From the NCBI RefSeq assembly GCF_000002235.5, contig NW_022145611.1:20706114-20770113 (forward strand): a DNA stretch of 64,000 nucleotides. The letters run 5' to 3'. The notes under the pieces are model-generated. The model did no database searches and had not been told where the DNA came from. It worked only from the letters and a program-made list of their open reading frames with translations. Positions 47,601-60,559 of this stretch are shown piece after piece. A program made the position numbers and the translations under genes. The stretch is from Strongylocentrotus purpuratus (lineage: Eukaryota > Echinodermata > Echinoidea > Camarodonta > Strongylocentrotidae). Position 1 is the stretch's first letter; each line of letters begins with the position of its first letter.

Positions 47601-50600
47601 ACAAAGAAATTGATTTGGTTAGGTAGAGCAGGGAGGTGGTCCCTGGGTGAGTTGCGTGTCCTTGAAAGTGGACTAGATTGAGCCAATGAAATTTAAACTT
47701 GAAGTTCAATTTTAATGTTTTTGATAGCCCAAGGTTAGAACCAAGAATTGTGTGGACACACAAAGCATTGTACCTGCTGTTGGAACTATTCAAATGCTCT
47801 GTTTATAGTCTTGACTGTCTCTAAGTCTTCATAATCAGGTAATGCTTGTGTGACCTGACATTTGCCTTGGGCTTTTTCTGTCACCCTATTATGTGAACAC
47901 TATTGTATCTCTTTGGCAGGACAAAATATAGAATTGTACAAATACAATTTCATTTCTGTTTCAATACACTATTTACATGTACACAAAAAACAGACTTTTT
48001 GTTGAATAATCACCTAATACTTTAATACTGTATGTAACAACAGTCAGTGGAGTCAGTTTTGCTGTGTGATTTTTTCTAATAATGGGGTGTGACAGCCCTT
48101 TCAGTATCAGTAGGTTTTCAAAGGGGGTCTAGACAATAACAACTAGGATTTACAAAACAGTTACAAGTCAATATTTACAGAAGAGAGAGAGCGAAGAGGA
48201 AATCAAGTAACAAACAAACAAACAATACCAACTGAATAATAAAGGGATACAAGTACATGTACAGTATGCAATTATGATGTGTATACTGTCATATAATCAT
48301 ACAATGAAAATTATGAAATGTCATAAGCAAAAGGAAACCAATTTGTTCCCTGGACATTTGAGCGAGCCTGTTTGTGGACACATCCAGGGCTAGCAGGTCT
48401 ACATCATAACACCTACTGTGAGCAAATCAAAAAAATGTTGCATTGCCATTTCGCCCCGTTTAATAACACAAGCGAGGCAAATATGTGTGTGTTCAGTATG
48501 TAGGCCAATGCAAACATTGAGTCTCCACATGTCTGATTTAAAGTTTCTTTCTTACTAGTAGTAGTAGTAGTCGGTAGTCCCTTTAAATTCTCTGTACTGA
48601 CTGCTGTACAGTTAAAAGCACTTGGAATCTTGGATATTTTTCCATAAAGATACTTTTATGAATGATAGAGACACAGACATTTTCACAAATTATTGTTTTT
48701 ATGATAATCAATATATCCATGATGTATATTACATGAATTGTTGTGTTTTGTGTCATTCTCATTAATATAATGGCTTATAAAACATGCACACTGTTGATCT
48801 ACAATTTATGTAGAGTACATGTACATGTATGTATCACACTGAGGTGGTCAAGTTGCTCTATTGTGACATGTTTGACTGTCTTTTCGCCTCAAGCTTTTTA
48901 ACAAACAAACAACAGGAAATCCTTTCCTGCGTGTCTTAGATGTCATGTTCCCACTTTCAGTTTCATAGTTCACACAGTTCACACCCACAAACTTGCACGC
49001 TATTATTTGCACGTATTGTAGATCTGTCATGCACAGTTGTCATTTTAGCTTGACGTTTCCGTTTTGTGAAACTATTTCATTTTTGGAATCAGATACTAAT
49101 TTTTTTAATACATACTTTCAGTTTGGGATTGCCAATACTTCATGAAGTGACTTTGATAGAAGAAATGTACATGTACAGGTGTACATACATGTAATATGTC
49201 ATCATCTTTAAATGCGTTAAAAAAAAGAAGATTTTTTGTTTTTTTGTTGTTGAATTTAAGGCCATCCCCTCTTGCAAAATATATATCCTGTGAGATTGGA
49301 ACATCAAGTTAGTAATGATAACAAAGTTTGGTAAAATATCCTTTGCAAATGATTTATAATTTCAAGTTTTTCCCTCCAGTACATTTGCAAAACAAAATCA
49401 GTAAACAAACTCCAGAGAGATGTATGTAATACATAATACATAGATAATCTTTTTGCCTCAACTTCTATTTAGCTTTTCAAAGCTTCTAAAACAGGAATAA
49501 TTCTATACTTAATATTTAATTGCTTATTATGTCATTCAAACAAATTATATATTATTTAAACATTATTAAAAAAAAAAAAAATTACATATTGCTTTAAAGA
49601 TATTTGCTTGACATAATGAAAATTGAAAGCTATATGTAGTTTGTACATGTGGGTGGATTTTGCTTTCAGTTGCTGATTGCCAGTAGGAAATATGAGCTTA
49701 GAGCTTTCACGTTGTACAAACTATAAATGTAGGCCTACTCCAAAGAAATCTTCAGTAAATGTACAGTAATTCTTCTGTGTATTCGGTACTAACTGTAAGA
49801 CTATTTTACACTACACTTCAACTTTTGTCTTGCTTTTGTTCTCTAACTGAACTCTCACTTTCCTGTGAGCAAGGATGAGAGATTGTATGTTATTACTTAG
49901 AATTTTTCTATGACCTTGTACACATACTTCTATGTATAGGCTATGTCATAACACATATACTGTAGGTTAAACAGTGTTATTATTATTATTATTATTTATT
50001 TGGCTATACAAATCAGAAATTCACAGTTTATATATATACAAAGTCAACAAAATAAATACAGAAATCCTAGAAATGATAAAGAAAGAGAAGGAAATGAGAA
50101 GCGAGGGGAGGAAAGAAATGGTTACCTATGGGCCAGGGTTTGCAAAAGTGAAATGCTTCACTGTTGCCCAGAGACATGCAAGCCCTCAGTCGTGTCCATG
50201 CTGTATTTTGCATATATACTTTACCACCCCCATCCCATCTCTATTTCATGGTATATTATTTAATGCAATTGTCAGCCATTGCCGTTTGGCCAATTTGCAG
50301 TCAGGTGATACTATACTGTATGATGCATTAATGCGAGACCAATCAATAACTATTGCAAATCCCCTAATCAATATTCCAGCAGTAATTTGTCAAAGTGACT
50401 CTGTGTTAAATGCACTGCAGCAAGTGGTTATAGTAGTTTAAGCAGAAGAGAAGGCCATGAATATAAATTACTTTTATATAATCTTTTATGGTTACTTGAT
50501 GTTGCAGTTCATTTTTTTTATTTTTTAAAAGTTGTGATGAAATATAGCTTATAATTTTCTAAAAGGCTGTAGTTTCCCAAATTCTAAATGAGCAGAAGGG

Positions 50601-53288
50601 TAATTATGTAGAAGAGCTTTTTTATTAAAGGGAACACAGGTCTTAACAATCTCTGACAAGCTAAAAAGGGTTCTTATATTTTTAGGGGCAATGTTTTGAC
50701 AAATCACATGGTATTGTGTACATGTACCTCCCCCCCCCCCCAAACCCATGATGCTGCCCTTGATTTATATTTGTTATAGATGCCTTAATATGCACTGTAC
50801 AGGGTGTAGGTCCTAAAAGAATGTGCAAAATTCTACTCAGTCCTATATACATGTATATTGAAGCGATTGTCATGTTAGACATACATGTACAAATGTAGCA
50901 GGATTAAAACTTTAAAGCTGATCTTGAGCTCTGGTATTGGCATCGTTTGTCGAGAGAACATGCCAACATGGCTATAATTCATTCTGGATTGTTTATCCTG
51001 CAGTAGATTGATTGTTTGAACCAGTAAAATAAAAACAACCTGGGTAAAACTTGCTGGAAATCATCTTCAGTAAAAACCACAACTCTCATTTGCACATAGT
51101 GACCTGTGTTTTAAAAGCAAATGGTGTCGGGCATACTTACTTTGAGTTCCTTATCTTTCTATGCTCTTCTCAGCCCTTATACATTTTCTACCAAAATCGT
51201 TTGGCACATGTACAGTGTATGTCATTTATTTGTAATCTTGAACATTTAGTGTAAGTTTTACTGTGAGAATTTATTTTCTATCATTACCAGAACTCAAGCT
51301 TATCTTTAAAGTTGATTTTTTTTCTTCAGTGTAATTAAAAAAACACATTTCCCCAATCCATCTCATCTCTTCTATGCAATGAGTGGCAAATCAATCTATT
51401 CAATTTTAAGATGGAACTCAACATTTACAGTACCTGTATAATGATGAACTACAGTACTTATTAATGTAGTGTCTCTGAAATAAATGTAAAAAGCGTAATA
51501 TTCATTTCATATTAATTCAATGTTAAAGCAGATCGAGCCACTTATTAGAATATAAATATTACATCTTCAATTGTAATAGTACACATTTAAACATACTGAA
51601 AGTAGGGTTAAAAAGAAGATGAGAAGAGTGACTTTGACAGATATGTTTTGATATTAAATACAGTGTTTATGAAACCAAAACAACAGTTTTAAATTACAGG
51701 GAAATGAGGATAGATCACAGCTACACTTCAATGAATTAAAGTGTACACGATAATGCGGGCTTTACCATTTCTCGGTTCACTAAAATCCTTGAGAATCGAC
51801 CCTGGTTCTAGGTTAAAATGGAATAAATAAAATCCTTTCCCTGATGATCACTCTCAGCATTATGTTAGAATGAACTTTTCAACTTTTGACAGCTAGACCA
51901 ATTCATTTCCTGCTCGTTAGTAAAGCACAGGCTTTATAAATACAAGCCGGAATGTCTGGGCTCTAATAAAAAGGTTGTCGAGAGAAGAAATACGGGTTGG
52001 CATATTGAGTTATTGACTGACTACTGAAGCTTCTCTTAATTCATATTGACTTCTCCTATATTGAAACATTTCAGAATACTTGTGTACGTTTTGTGTATAC
52101 AGTATGTACTGTACATGTATGATCTACACTCTATACATGTAGGTACAGTTTGTGACACATTTAATTACATGTAGAGCTGTATCATATTTCATAAACAGTT
52201 CAATTGTCTTAAAAGACCAGATGGTTTTGGTTTCCCTCATAATTGATTTCTGTCATAAATGAATGCCATTCACCCTGACATTATTAGCACCAATGTACTT
52301 TTATAGATAATGTTATTCATAGAATACCCCAACCCTTTTGATAAGAAATTGTATTGGGAGGAGAAAAATGATGTTACAAACATTAATATAAGTCATACCA
52401 ATATGTGCAAAGTATACTTTTAAAGAGTAGAATAATAACATTTCTGCTTTGAAATGTTGCCAAATGGTTAAATCAAATTATAAAATAGTAAATGTGTTCA
52501 GATCCAGACGGTTGATTTTTGGATGGCTTACATGGGCACAGCAATATTGAATGGTGCTAAAATTGTAGGCCTGCCTACTTTATTTACAGTTATACAGTCA
52601 AACCTGCTTTAGTGACCACCTGTCTACAAAGGCCACATTTGTTGTTTCCCTTTAAAATGGTTTTTCATTGAATCATGTATGAAAGGAACCTGTCCACAAA
52701 GACCACCTGTCTACAAAGGCTACTTTTTGTGTTTCCCTTTGGTGGTCGCTATAGGCAGGTTTAACTGAACAAGCCTCAAATTGTTTGGTAATACTTGTAA
52801 TTTAAAATGGAATATTGCACAGCATGATTATTGATATAAATATTGGACAGTCTGGGCACCTGCAACTTACATTCGAGTGCCCGAATATCACATGAGGTGT
52901 CAGTCGCTAAAATACTTTAAAAATAATTTAAAAATTCATGGGGGCTGCAGTGCATCCATTCCCACCTTATACTCCTACAGAACAGTACATGTATGTCTGT
53001 GATAGTGAGTCAACGGGAAACCAGGTGCAAATCACTGCAGTGCCATGTTCCACACTGCCTTGACCCAGATATTTCTGAGTGGTCACATGCATTATAATTC
53101 TTATTTTGAAACTGAGTATTAAACAAAATATAACTTTTCCTTTCTGTGTGCTTTCTACTAGGTGCTACAACAATCAAAAGACAATGAGCTGAGTCTGTAT
53201 GGGAAGGAGCATGGCATGGCCAGGGATAAGGTGGCTCAGGTCACCGTTCTAGGACTGTCCAGCCAGCCAGTGGACCAGGTCAAGAGAG
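38617..53288 (+). CDS. PACS1/2-like: PACS-family phosphofurin acidic cluster sorting protein (5' part; gene continues beyond right edge)
   Basis: Five exons: 38617-38723, 40250-40337, 42960-43049, 43833-43958, 53162-53288, all GT/AG and in phase, giving 179 residues. Diagnostic stretches are [78 protein letters not shown] and [16 protein letters not shown]. These form the N-terminal furin(cargo)-binding region of PACS1/PACS2, which recognises acidic-cluster sorting signals and links cargo to adaptor complexes for TGN-endosome traffic. Invertebrates usually have one PACS gene, so the vertebrate 1 or 2 label is not assigned. The next exon should begin in phase 1 and is not found before 64000, so intron 5 exceeds 10.7 kb. 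The start is the first in-frame ATG, 12 codons before the conserved domain. Intron 1 holds a large palindromic transposon and intron 2 a GGA/GGGA tract. Confidence 0.93.
39361..40109. mobile_element. 749-bp near-perfect palindromic transposon in PACS intron 1
   Basis: The left arm 39361-39722 and right arm 39736-40109 are inverted copies around a 13-bp loop. Over the outer 300 bp I count a single substitution; near the loop there is one further change and an indel of about 12 bp. Ends are GCCTTAAGGG. Each end also folds on itself: 39363-39380 pairs with 39401-39416. The direct repeat TACATTGTACCTA (39348-39360 and 40110-40122) flanks the element. No coding capacity. The high arm identity suggests a young insertion. 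Family not recognised. Confidence 0.9.
40387..40507. repeat. (GGA)n/(GGGA)n tract in PACS intron 2
   Basis: About 35 bp of GGA units continue directly into about 80 bp of GGGA units: a pure purine strand with regular G-runs able to form triplex or G-quadruplex structures. Confidence 0.95.
41424..41463. repeat. T22G18 homopolymer junction
   Basis: Twenty-two T directly followed by eighteen G. The longest of several such junctions in the window; length may be affected by assembly. Confidence 0.85.
41845..41885 (-). mobile_element. SINE body fragment
   Basis: On the minus strand TTTTACCTGACTGCTAAG and the following CTTG match the sequence just outside the SINE head/body at 12270-12310. Too short to define ends. 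Confidence 0.4.
43460..43790 (+). mobile_element. Diverged SINE in PACS intron 3
   Basis: A worn B box (GATTGTTTGAATCTCTGCC) is followed by a body with CCTTAGGCAAGGCATTC and CCACCCAGGCATTCAATGGG and a decayed tail (ATGCGCTAGATTCTATAT). The order matches tRNA-derived SINEs of this genome. Confidence 0.55.
44163..44525 (+). mobile_element. Full-length tRNA-derived SINE in PACS intron 4
   Basis: The head has an A-box-like TTCTAGTGGTATAAGGCGC and B box GAGGGTTCGAATCCCGACAC. The body contains GGGTACCCGGTAAGATGCGA and AATGACCGGGGTAATAG. The 3' part is AAAGCGCTTAGAGACA...TTAAGCGCTATATAAAAGC with an (ATT)n tail. It looks intact and is the best-preserved SINE in the window; tails elsewhere (32086, 37607, 27585) belong to the same or related families. 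Confidence 0.85.
44697..44742. repeat. Short tandem duplication
   Basis: AAATAAAGACCATATTTT occurs twice in direct succession, with a GAGAG spacer. Confidence 0.8.
44977..45290. repeat. Tandem duplication, unit about 177 bp
   Basis: The sequence from TAAACAACTGGATACATGTA (44977) recurs at 45154. The blocks share long stretches such as ATGCTTCTCAAAGTGCTCTT and differ by scattered substitutions; the second is cut short near 45290. Confidence 0.85.
51720..51970. promoter_or_regulatory. Candidate non-coding regulatory stretch in PACS intron 4
   Basis: A block of balanced, repeat-free composition in otherwise AT-rich intron. It contains TGAGAATCGACCCTGGT (51790-51806), nearly the same as a 17-mer at 60731-60747. 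No ORF or exon signals. The regulatory role is an inference. Confidence 0.25.
52595..52767. mobile_element. MITE, CAGTCAAACCTG family (copy 2)
   Basis: Ends are CAGTCAAACCTGCTTTAG and GGCAGGTTTAACTG. The inner repeated motif GACCACCTGTCTACAAAG occurs twice (once with GGCC). Longer than copy 1 at 24172-24257; the left flank is TA. Confidence 0.75.
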
Positions 53289-56200
53289 GTAGGACATGTT
53301 TATATTCTTTTGCAAAGTACAATATGTCCCTGGTACGGGGCTCTAGGTCCAGTCAGTTGGTGGGTCTGTTCAAGATCTATAGGTGCAACAGGACACAGTG
53401 GTTTTTTTTCTTTTTTCTTCTAAACTACTGTATAGCCATGGTTTATGAGGTCTGACTCCTTTGAGCCCCCTAGACTATCCAGTTAACCTGTAGTCCAGGG
53501 AGTTACGATTGATCCAAATCTATCGCAAGTCCTCCAATCAATCGCAAGTTTGCAATCTCCTATCTCTAATGTACATAGTTGCGATTGATATCAATCGCAA
53601 ATAAGTTGCGATTGATATCAACTCTTTGTAATACAGGGCCCAGGTCTAAAGAAGTAAAACATAATATGATATTATTATGTTTCAAAGTTTAATTTTGGCC
53701 TGAGTTCATTATGTCTGGCTCTATTGACCCTGTAGAATAGGTTGAAGAAATAAAACATTGTATACTTTTGTACATTATTCATTCTGTATAGTATTAAAAG
53801 GAAATAATATCCTAAAAAGGGAAATAAAAACAATACTGCTGCTTCAAATAGCTTCCTCATAACAGTAACATTATGGTGACTGTATAAGGTACATACTGTA
53901 GATGATTTTTTTTTTTTTTGCGCTTTGCATGGTATGCTCAAGAGGCATCACAGTACCTGAATGCCTAGCGCGCATTAACCAAAATATGGTGTTTTCAGTG
54001 CACAAAGGTACCTTGGCACAAGCTCAAATCTCCTGCAAGTTTTGCAGAGATGCATTACAGACGGAGCAATCTCAAAAACCTGCATCCCTTATTATTTATG
54101 GCTACATATTATCCTTAGCCAAGAGATCCCTACCGCTGTAGGGGCATCTCTAAGCAGGCAATATATATTCCTGTCCATGCGCGATATGGGGCATCACTGA
54201 TTGAGGCGTGCTAGTGGATGCGGTCTTCAAGCCGCAGAATACAATTTGATAAATGACATCTTCTGTTTGCAGTGGTATTAACTGGTTTAAAGTGGGTCAA
54301 TTGAGTCCTCTCTTGCGTGGAGTTATCATAAAGACATACATTATCTGGACATTGAGTGCGTACCTGCGTCTGTGTAATCATATCACAATAAATCTCAATT
54401 TTTAAATTAATTTTTGTTTGTATTAAATGAGTCTTGATTGCTTTTTTTCTTCCCTCAAAGTGAAAGGGCTTGAAAGTGTCTTTAAGTGGGAAAAAACAAC
54501 CATTAGTTGTCTAATCACTTTACAGACCCTTGTACTGAAGGGTTGTACGTTTTGTGCTGCACAAAGATTCAATCAGTTTAATTTTTGCCATTACAAGAAT
54601 TGGGTTATTGATGTAGACAAATGCTCATGTAACCCTTTACTCATTTGATGTAAGAAAAGAAGTCAGTTTAGTCAATAGTGTCTGACAGTGAAGTTTAGAA
54701 AATAAACAGGCTTCCTTGCATAACATGAATATTAGGACGCTGCTTACATTGTACGTTCAAATTTCACAGATACATGTACATGTAGGACATATGTGATATG
54801 TTCATAATTCCTGCAAAGTTCTACTTCTTATCCATTGTCGATGGGAAAAAATGGTCCCTTTGTTAAGTCTATGGAATGAGAGAATCCGGCAGTCATTGTG
54901 TTAATTGGCAATGAGAGATTTTAAAAAAAAATCCAACTTTTCTTTGATAACATGGTCACACATCAAGTTCATGTTTTTGTTCAAAAGGTTGCTCAAACCT
55001 CAGGGTTTTGTATTTGACCTATATTGTCTATTGCATGTTCTGAATTGTTTTGATGCTTCCCTGTAATGGGGGTGGGGCCCTCAACTTTGCAGCAGCATGA
55101 ATTCTATACAACCAAAGTTAATAAACCTATTTTTTTTTGCACTAGGGATGATAATTCGCAATTGAAAAACAGGAGGTTTTCCCCGATCAATTAAGTTGAA
55201 ATTTGTGGGTGCAGGTGTGCTTGATGATGCAGTGAACTTGATATCAAAGTGCAAGCAACTTCAAATTCCATCTCATTTCATTTCCCAGATTTAAGGGGTA
55301 GGGATTGCTTGGGTAATGCACACCTGCAGTATTCAAGGACACAAGGTATGATCGAGGTGTCGCTGAAAAATCTGAAGAGGACTGTCGTATTAAAGTGATT
55401 TTTGAAGGAAGCATTCCCATAACCTGCAATGTTGCCTGTTAGGAAACTAATGCCCATTTGAATCAACAAAAAAAATTCCTGCAAAGTTCTACAGAATTTG
55501 ATGTTGGCTGCAAATGGGACATAGTAGGATGAGGGCCTATATTAAAAAGAATAGGGTATGTATATGTACAGTATGCATGACCTCCTGCAAAAGAAAAGAA
55601 TAGATTTCACAAGAGCAGTTAGTGATTCAAATGTAGCTCTAGTTATCTATTATAAAAAAGAGCTCTTGGAAATTAAAGAAAATAAGCACTCTGGTTTAAA
55701 AAAAAAATCTAATTTTTGGTTTAGTGAATCCCAAAGGAGCTCAAATGGATGATTACAAAAGTTTTCTTTTTTCCCCTCTGAAAACCTGTGCATGTACATT
55801 GCATGTACATTGCAATTACTCACCTCAGAATATACAGGGCTGATTTTTAATGCATGTATTCATTTGTGAACACTACTTTTAATTGATGAGTGCGAAGCCT
55901 GGCCTTGGGGGTATAGTATCATTTTCCATTAGCTCATTCACATCACTGAAAACGTAGTTCGGTGTCGATGTAGATGTACCAGCATAATACATGCACTCAT
56001 CTGGTTGAATGAAGATGGGCGATCTGATTACACAACCAGATTTACAGTAGTGTAGATAACATACATTGTACATGTATCACATGATATGTAGAGTACAGTC
56101 TTAAACTTGACCCTTATTTGGAAATCAAACCCCAACCCAGTCTAAGTCTGCCCTTAGACCCTCAAATTTTGAAGTTTTACATCTATTTGGCTAATGCCTA

Positions 56201-59200
56201 CAGACCCAGTCCCCCTTCCAAAACCTTTTGAGCAGATATAGAAAATCTGTGTTTTAACATGTGTTTGTTGGCATGTACAACTATACATGTACTGCTATAG
56301 TAGTAGTGGTCTGATATTCCAATTTTATATCAAGCCATAAGGCCCATAAGATAAGTATGAAGTACATCTTCACCTACAGTACACTCCAGTTTCTGTTCAT
56401 AAAAACAGCATGTTGAACAATGAAACCAACAGCACAAAAATGTAGCTGCTACCCCCTCCATCTCCTCCTCCCCCCCTCACCTCCTCCCCCTAAAGCTAAA
56501 AAGAAAATTCACAGGCTGTATCGACAGGTAAGATCTTAATGTAAAGATTTCTCATCTGTATACATGTAACTCTACTCAGCACTCATCGGATTTCCTTTAG
56601 GAGTGATGAAGTATTTTTTTATTTTTATATCAGTTTAGGTTTCACTTTCTTATCCATACCTTACAGGTATGTTATTTGCCATTTTTACCACTTTCTTGCA
56701 ACTACATGTATATAATTGTAAACAGTATCACTACCCTACCAGCTACTTTTGTTACCTGCATTTATTATTGACAATTACTTCCTAATTTCAGGACAGTTCA
56801 ACAAGGAAACACCTGTCTAAAAATTGAGCAATACAGACATTTAGTCTCGGAAGGACAGTAAACAGGCATTGATTTCACTAGTTGAATGGATATAGTGATT
56901 AGTGACCCACATATGAACAGTAATGCAAGCCCTCTAATCTAGGAACTCAGAATCTAAAAATGTAAATTGTTTGCTGGGAAGAATCGTGGGAAAATCCTAA
57001 TTTGGATTTTGTTTTTTGAAGGAATGCATTGCGATTCAATAAAGAAAAAAAATTCTGTTGTGTGTTTGAAAAGGTATTTTTAATGATATATACTTGTAGT
57101 ATACAAAAGCATCAAAAATGCATTATTGTCTGTTGAAAGCCATAAGGGCATTAACTCTGTGTTTGTAGTACATCGTATATGAGGTAATGCCTTTCTGGGT
57201 TTCAGCAGTCATGATTTATGTATTCTATTGATGGAGTTTAATACACAATGTGCAAACTTGATGGGAAGTATTTGTCAAGATTTATTCTTGCAGTAATTCC
57301 TTATTTGCTTCTGTAAAGAAGACTCTTTCACACAAGAAAAAGTATGATTTCGTTCGCAGGTAAAAACTTATTTATTTTGGACCTAGTTATACGTGCATGT
57401 ACAAAATCTTCTTTAACTTTTAAATACCTCTTTCACTGACCTTTTTGTGCATATGAAATGCATGGCAAATAACTACAAGTATTCATTTACAAGTTGTTCA
57501 TCTGTAATTGAAATACATGTATTTATTGTGCTAAGAATCTCAGAATCAGTGACATTTTTTTTGTCCACACGTGCAAAAAAGTGAGTTTCTGATCATGTCT
57601 CAAACTTCAAAAAATGAATGTTTGAATATGGCTACTTTCTTTGTGTTTTTGTCAGAGAATTTGGATGTGTCCCCCTCACATTTGAAGAAGGATTTCGGCC
57701 CATGCGCAATATTTTGATAAATGAAACTCGCCCCTCTCCTTATTCAACAAGCCTTATACAGGCCGTCCTCGGCTTGCATCAAGGTATACATTTTTACTCC
57801 AGGTACTGCAGAACCTCTCTGTTATTTTATTCATACAAAAATATTAAGGTTATATTTCTTCCTGTCATTGGTAATTTGATTAGCCTGAATTCATTTCCAT
57901 AGGATATACTCGGTCTGAAGCTCTTCTGAGCGGTGCATTCCCAGTACTGAAATGCAAGAGAAAAGTCCCCCAGTATGTGTATTTATTACGTTCCTCTGTA
58001 AAACATTTCATCAATGTCTTGTGTTTGTCGTTGTTCTTTTGCCTTTGACATTTCAAACTAATTTTGCATCATATGGATTTCAAAATGTAAAAAAAGTCCC
58101 TTTAAAACTGCTTTGTTTGGTGCGTGGGAAGATTAATGTTTGTAAGTTATAGTATTCACGTCATTAATATTCCAACATTTACCCTTGCTTCAAAGTTGAT
58201 GAACCCATCCAAAGGCGTGTCTAATGACTCTTAATCCAGCTTTCGCGATGTGCATGAAAGCATTGAAAAACATATCGGTGTGTGTTTGTTTCTTAAGAAA
58301 ATGGTATCCCAAACAAAATGACGGTAAAACGAGATGAAACTCAGAGCCCGGGGCTGTTATCCAGCTCACCAGCTTTTATTTCCAGACAGCGCCACAGCCT
58401 CACAAGACGTGGCCAAAATGGAATTCATGCGCTCCCTTTTCCTCGTTGATTATCTCTGCCAGGCATGGGCCCAACATATGCGGAAGCGTTTGCGGGGCGA
58501 TTTATATTACCTTCTGAGGGCACTTTGCGAAGTTGAGGAGAGATCTGGCGCAGTTATTAATGTTTCTTCTCACAAGAGAGCGTAGTAATCAAATCTGTGT
58601 GGATGCAGAGGGGTTATTGGAATTCATTTTGTGAGATTTTCTTTGCATGAAGATGAAATTTGTACATGGCTTCTTTAAGGGTGCTTGATGAATTACACAT
58701 TGAGCATTCCTTAATAGAGAGAGGGAGAGAGAGAGAGAGAGAGAGTAAGTAATCAGACTTGGACAATCATGATACATAATAATGCAAACAGGTACTTACA
58801 TGTACGGATAATCACTTTGTAGGCAAGCAAATTAATTTGAGATGGGTTTGAAATTGAGTTATCCTCATTTAATCTAATCTTTGTAATGTTTATCTCATCT
58901 TCAAGTGCATCGTTTCTTTCGGTGCTTGTCGTAATTTCTTCGAAAAACTTGCGTCTATTAAAGTTAAATTAATTACAATTTAAAAATTGCTCAAATGGTA
59001 GAGTACTGAATATGAACGCTGATATACTGAGGCATGCAAAGTAATTGAATGATTAAGAATAATGCAGAATTAGCTCATAAAATACAAATTATAACAAACT
59101 CTTGAAATGTGGAACAACTACATGTATGCATTGATGATTTCACATTTTTTTATCAGTCATCCTTGCAGATGTTCCTGCTTAAGTTTGTTTTGCTCAAGAA

Positions 59201-60559
59201 AAGTATTCTTATGGAATATTATTTGTAAAAAAATCATGTTCCTTTTCCAGCTCAATTCTCTAGTATTTCAACAGATGTACGTGCTGAGACTTTAGCATTG
59301 CCTGTTAATAGCTTGTTTCACAAAGTCATTGACTGCATGGTATTTTGCTTTCGATGCTGAGCAACACCAGATATAAGATCTGTAAAGGAAGAAAATGGAA
59401 ATACATTTCCTCAATTGGTGAGGAACAGTAGCTTAAAAATTTATTTTTTAAAAGTATTATTCTCTCTTTTTTTCTCTCTCTCTTTCTCTCCCCTTCTCTC
59501 CCCTTCTCTCCCCCTCTCTCTTTTTCTCTCTCTCCCACGCTCTCTTTTTATCTGTGTCTATTGGGAACTAGGAACACTAAAATATAAATTGAACTTGAAG
59601 TTACATTTAGATGGAACTTTGTTTATGTGAACCCACCCATAGGAAAAAAGGAAAAACTGTGCACATTCATACAAGCCATCTTGCTAAAAAGAGAAAAATA
59701 TGTCCAGCATAAACACAATACACGGTGCTCCTCTCGCTGTCTCTAAATGGCAGAGTTGAATTGTTAATTGATGTCCTGTTCCCGCATTGCCTGCTACATC
59801 CTAGGGCTATTCCGAAGATGATATACGACCCTGAGCTGCAGTTATGACCCGTTTCTGTTTAGCCAAAGCTTTCTCGAAATGATCACTGTTTACGTAGCCA
59901 ACTGACATTTCTGGATTTGCCATGTATCATGAAGGCGTTCCGGGGGAGAGAGTTTTTCAAGTGTGGTTTATTGGCCCACATGTCGGCACCTATTTTTATG
60001 CCCAGTGTATGGTGTTCCATTAAACAAGTGCTTATTGTCATTCACTCTAAATATCTTTTGCAAACATTTTGTTACGATACGATTCAACAATTTGTGCAGC
60101 ATACTCATCATCCATAATCAAGAGAAAACAGACAAAAAAGATTTATCTTATTATCTTTCCCATTGTGAAAAATATACAGATAATTGTTTTTCATCTTTAA
60201 TTTATGCAGAATACAAAAAATTAGTATAGAGGCCATTCTGCTATTCATTTTAATAACAGTTATCATTTGCTTAAAACTTTAAACATGATTTTTGAAGCAC
60301 CTGTAGATAGATTTCTCTATAGTTCCCCCTACAATTGATTTAATTTGTAGCTGAAATTGTGAGATAGTGTCTTAAATGTTATTACACTCTGTATCATTGA
60401 TGACTTTTCTTTCTCAATCATCCACAATGCACAGAATGTGGGGTAAACAAAAGACAAACGGATGGCCTAGATCATTTTCATTAGGAATAATATTTAACAA
60501 ATATTGATCGGGATCTCTACCACCTTTTCATTCTAATCATCATCGGAGGTCATTCCTGT

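Larger units (their letters stand above)
43959..53161 (+). other. PACS intron 4 (9.2 kb)
   Basis: AT-rich intron without convincing exons. It holds a SINE, a tandem duplication, a MITE, G/C homopolymers (46968-46996, 50730-50743), many TACATGTA-type palindromes and a denser, possibly regulatory stretch at about 51720-51970. The 155-codon open frame at 49974-50441 lacks any recognisable domain and starts in a TTA microsatellite, so it is not called. Confidence 0.6.

Noticed and set aside
49974-50441. 155-codon open frame in PACS intron 4
   Set aside because: Starts in a TTA microsatellite, has no domain and an AT-rich chance composition.
53902-54141. 79-codon open frame after PACS exon 5
   Set aside because: No similarity to PACS, no fitting splice signals.
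57657-57781. Exon-like stretch (REFGCVPLTFEEGFRPMRN) with AG before and GT after
   Set aside because: The open frame is not phase-compatible with PACS exon 5 and shows no PACS similarity; kept only as a denser non-coding stretch.
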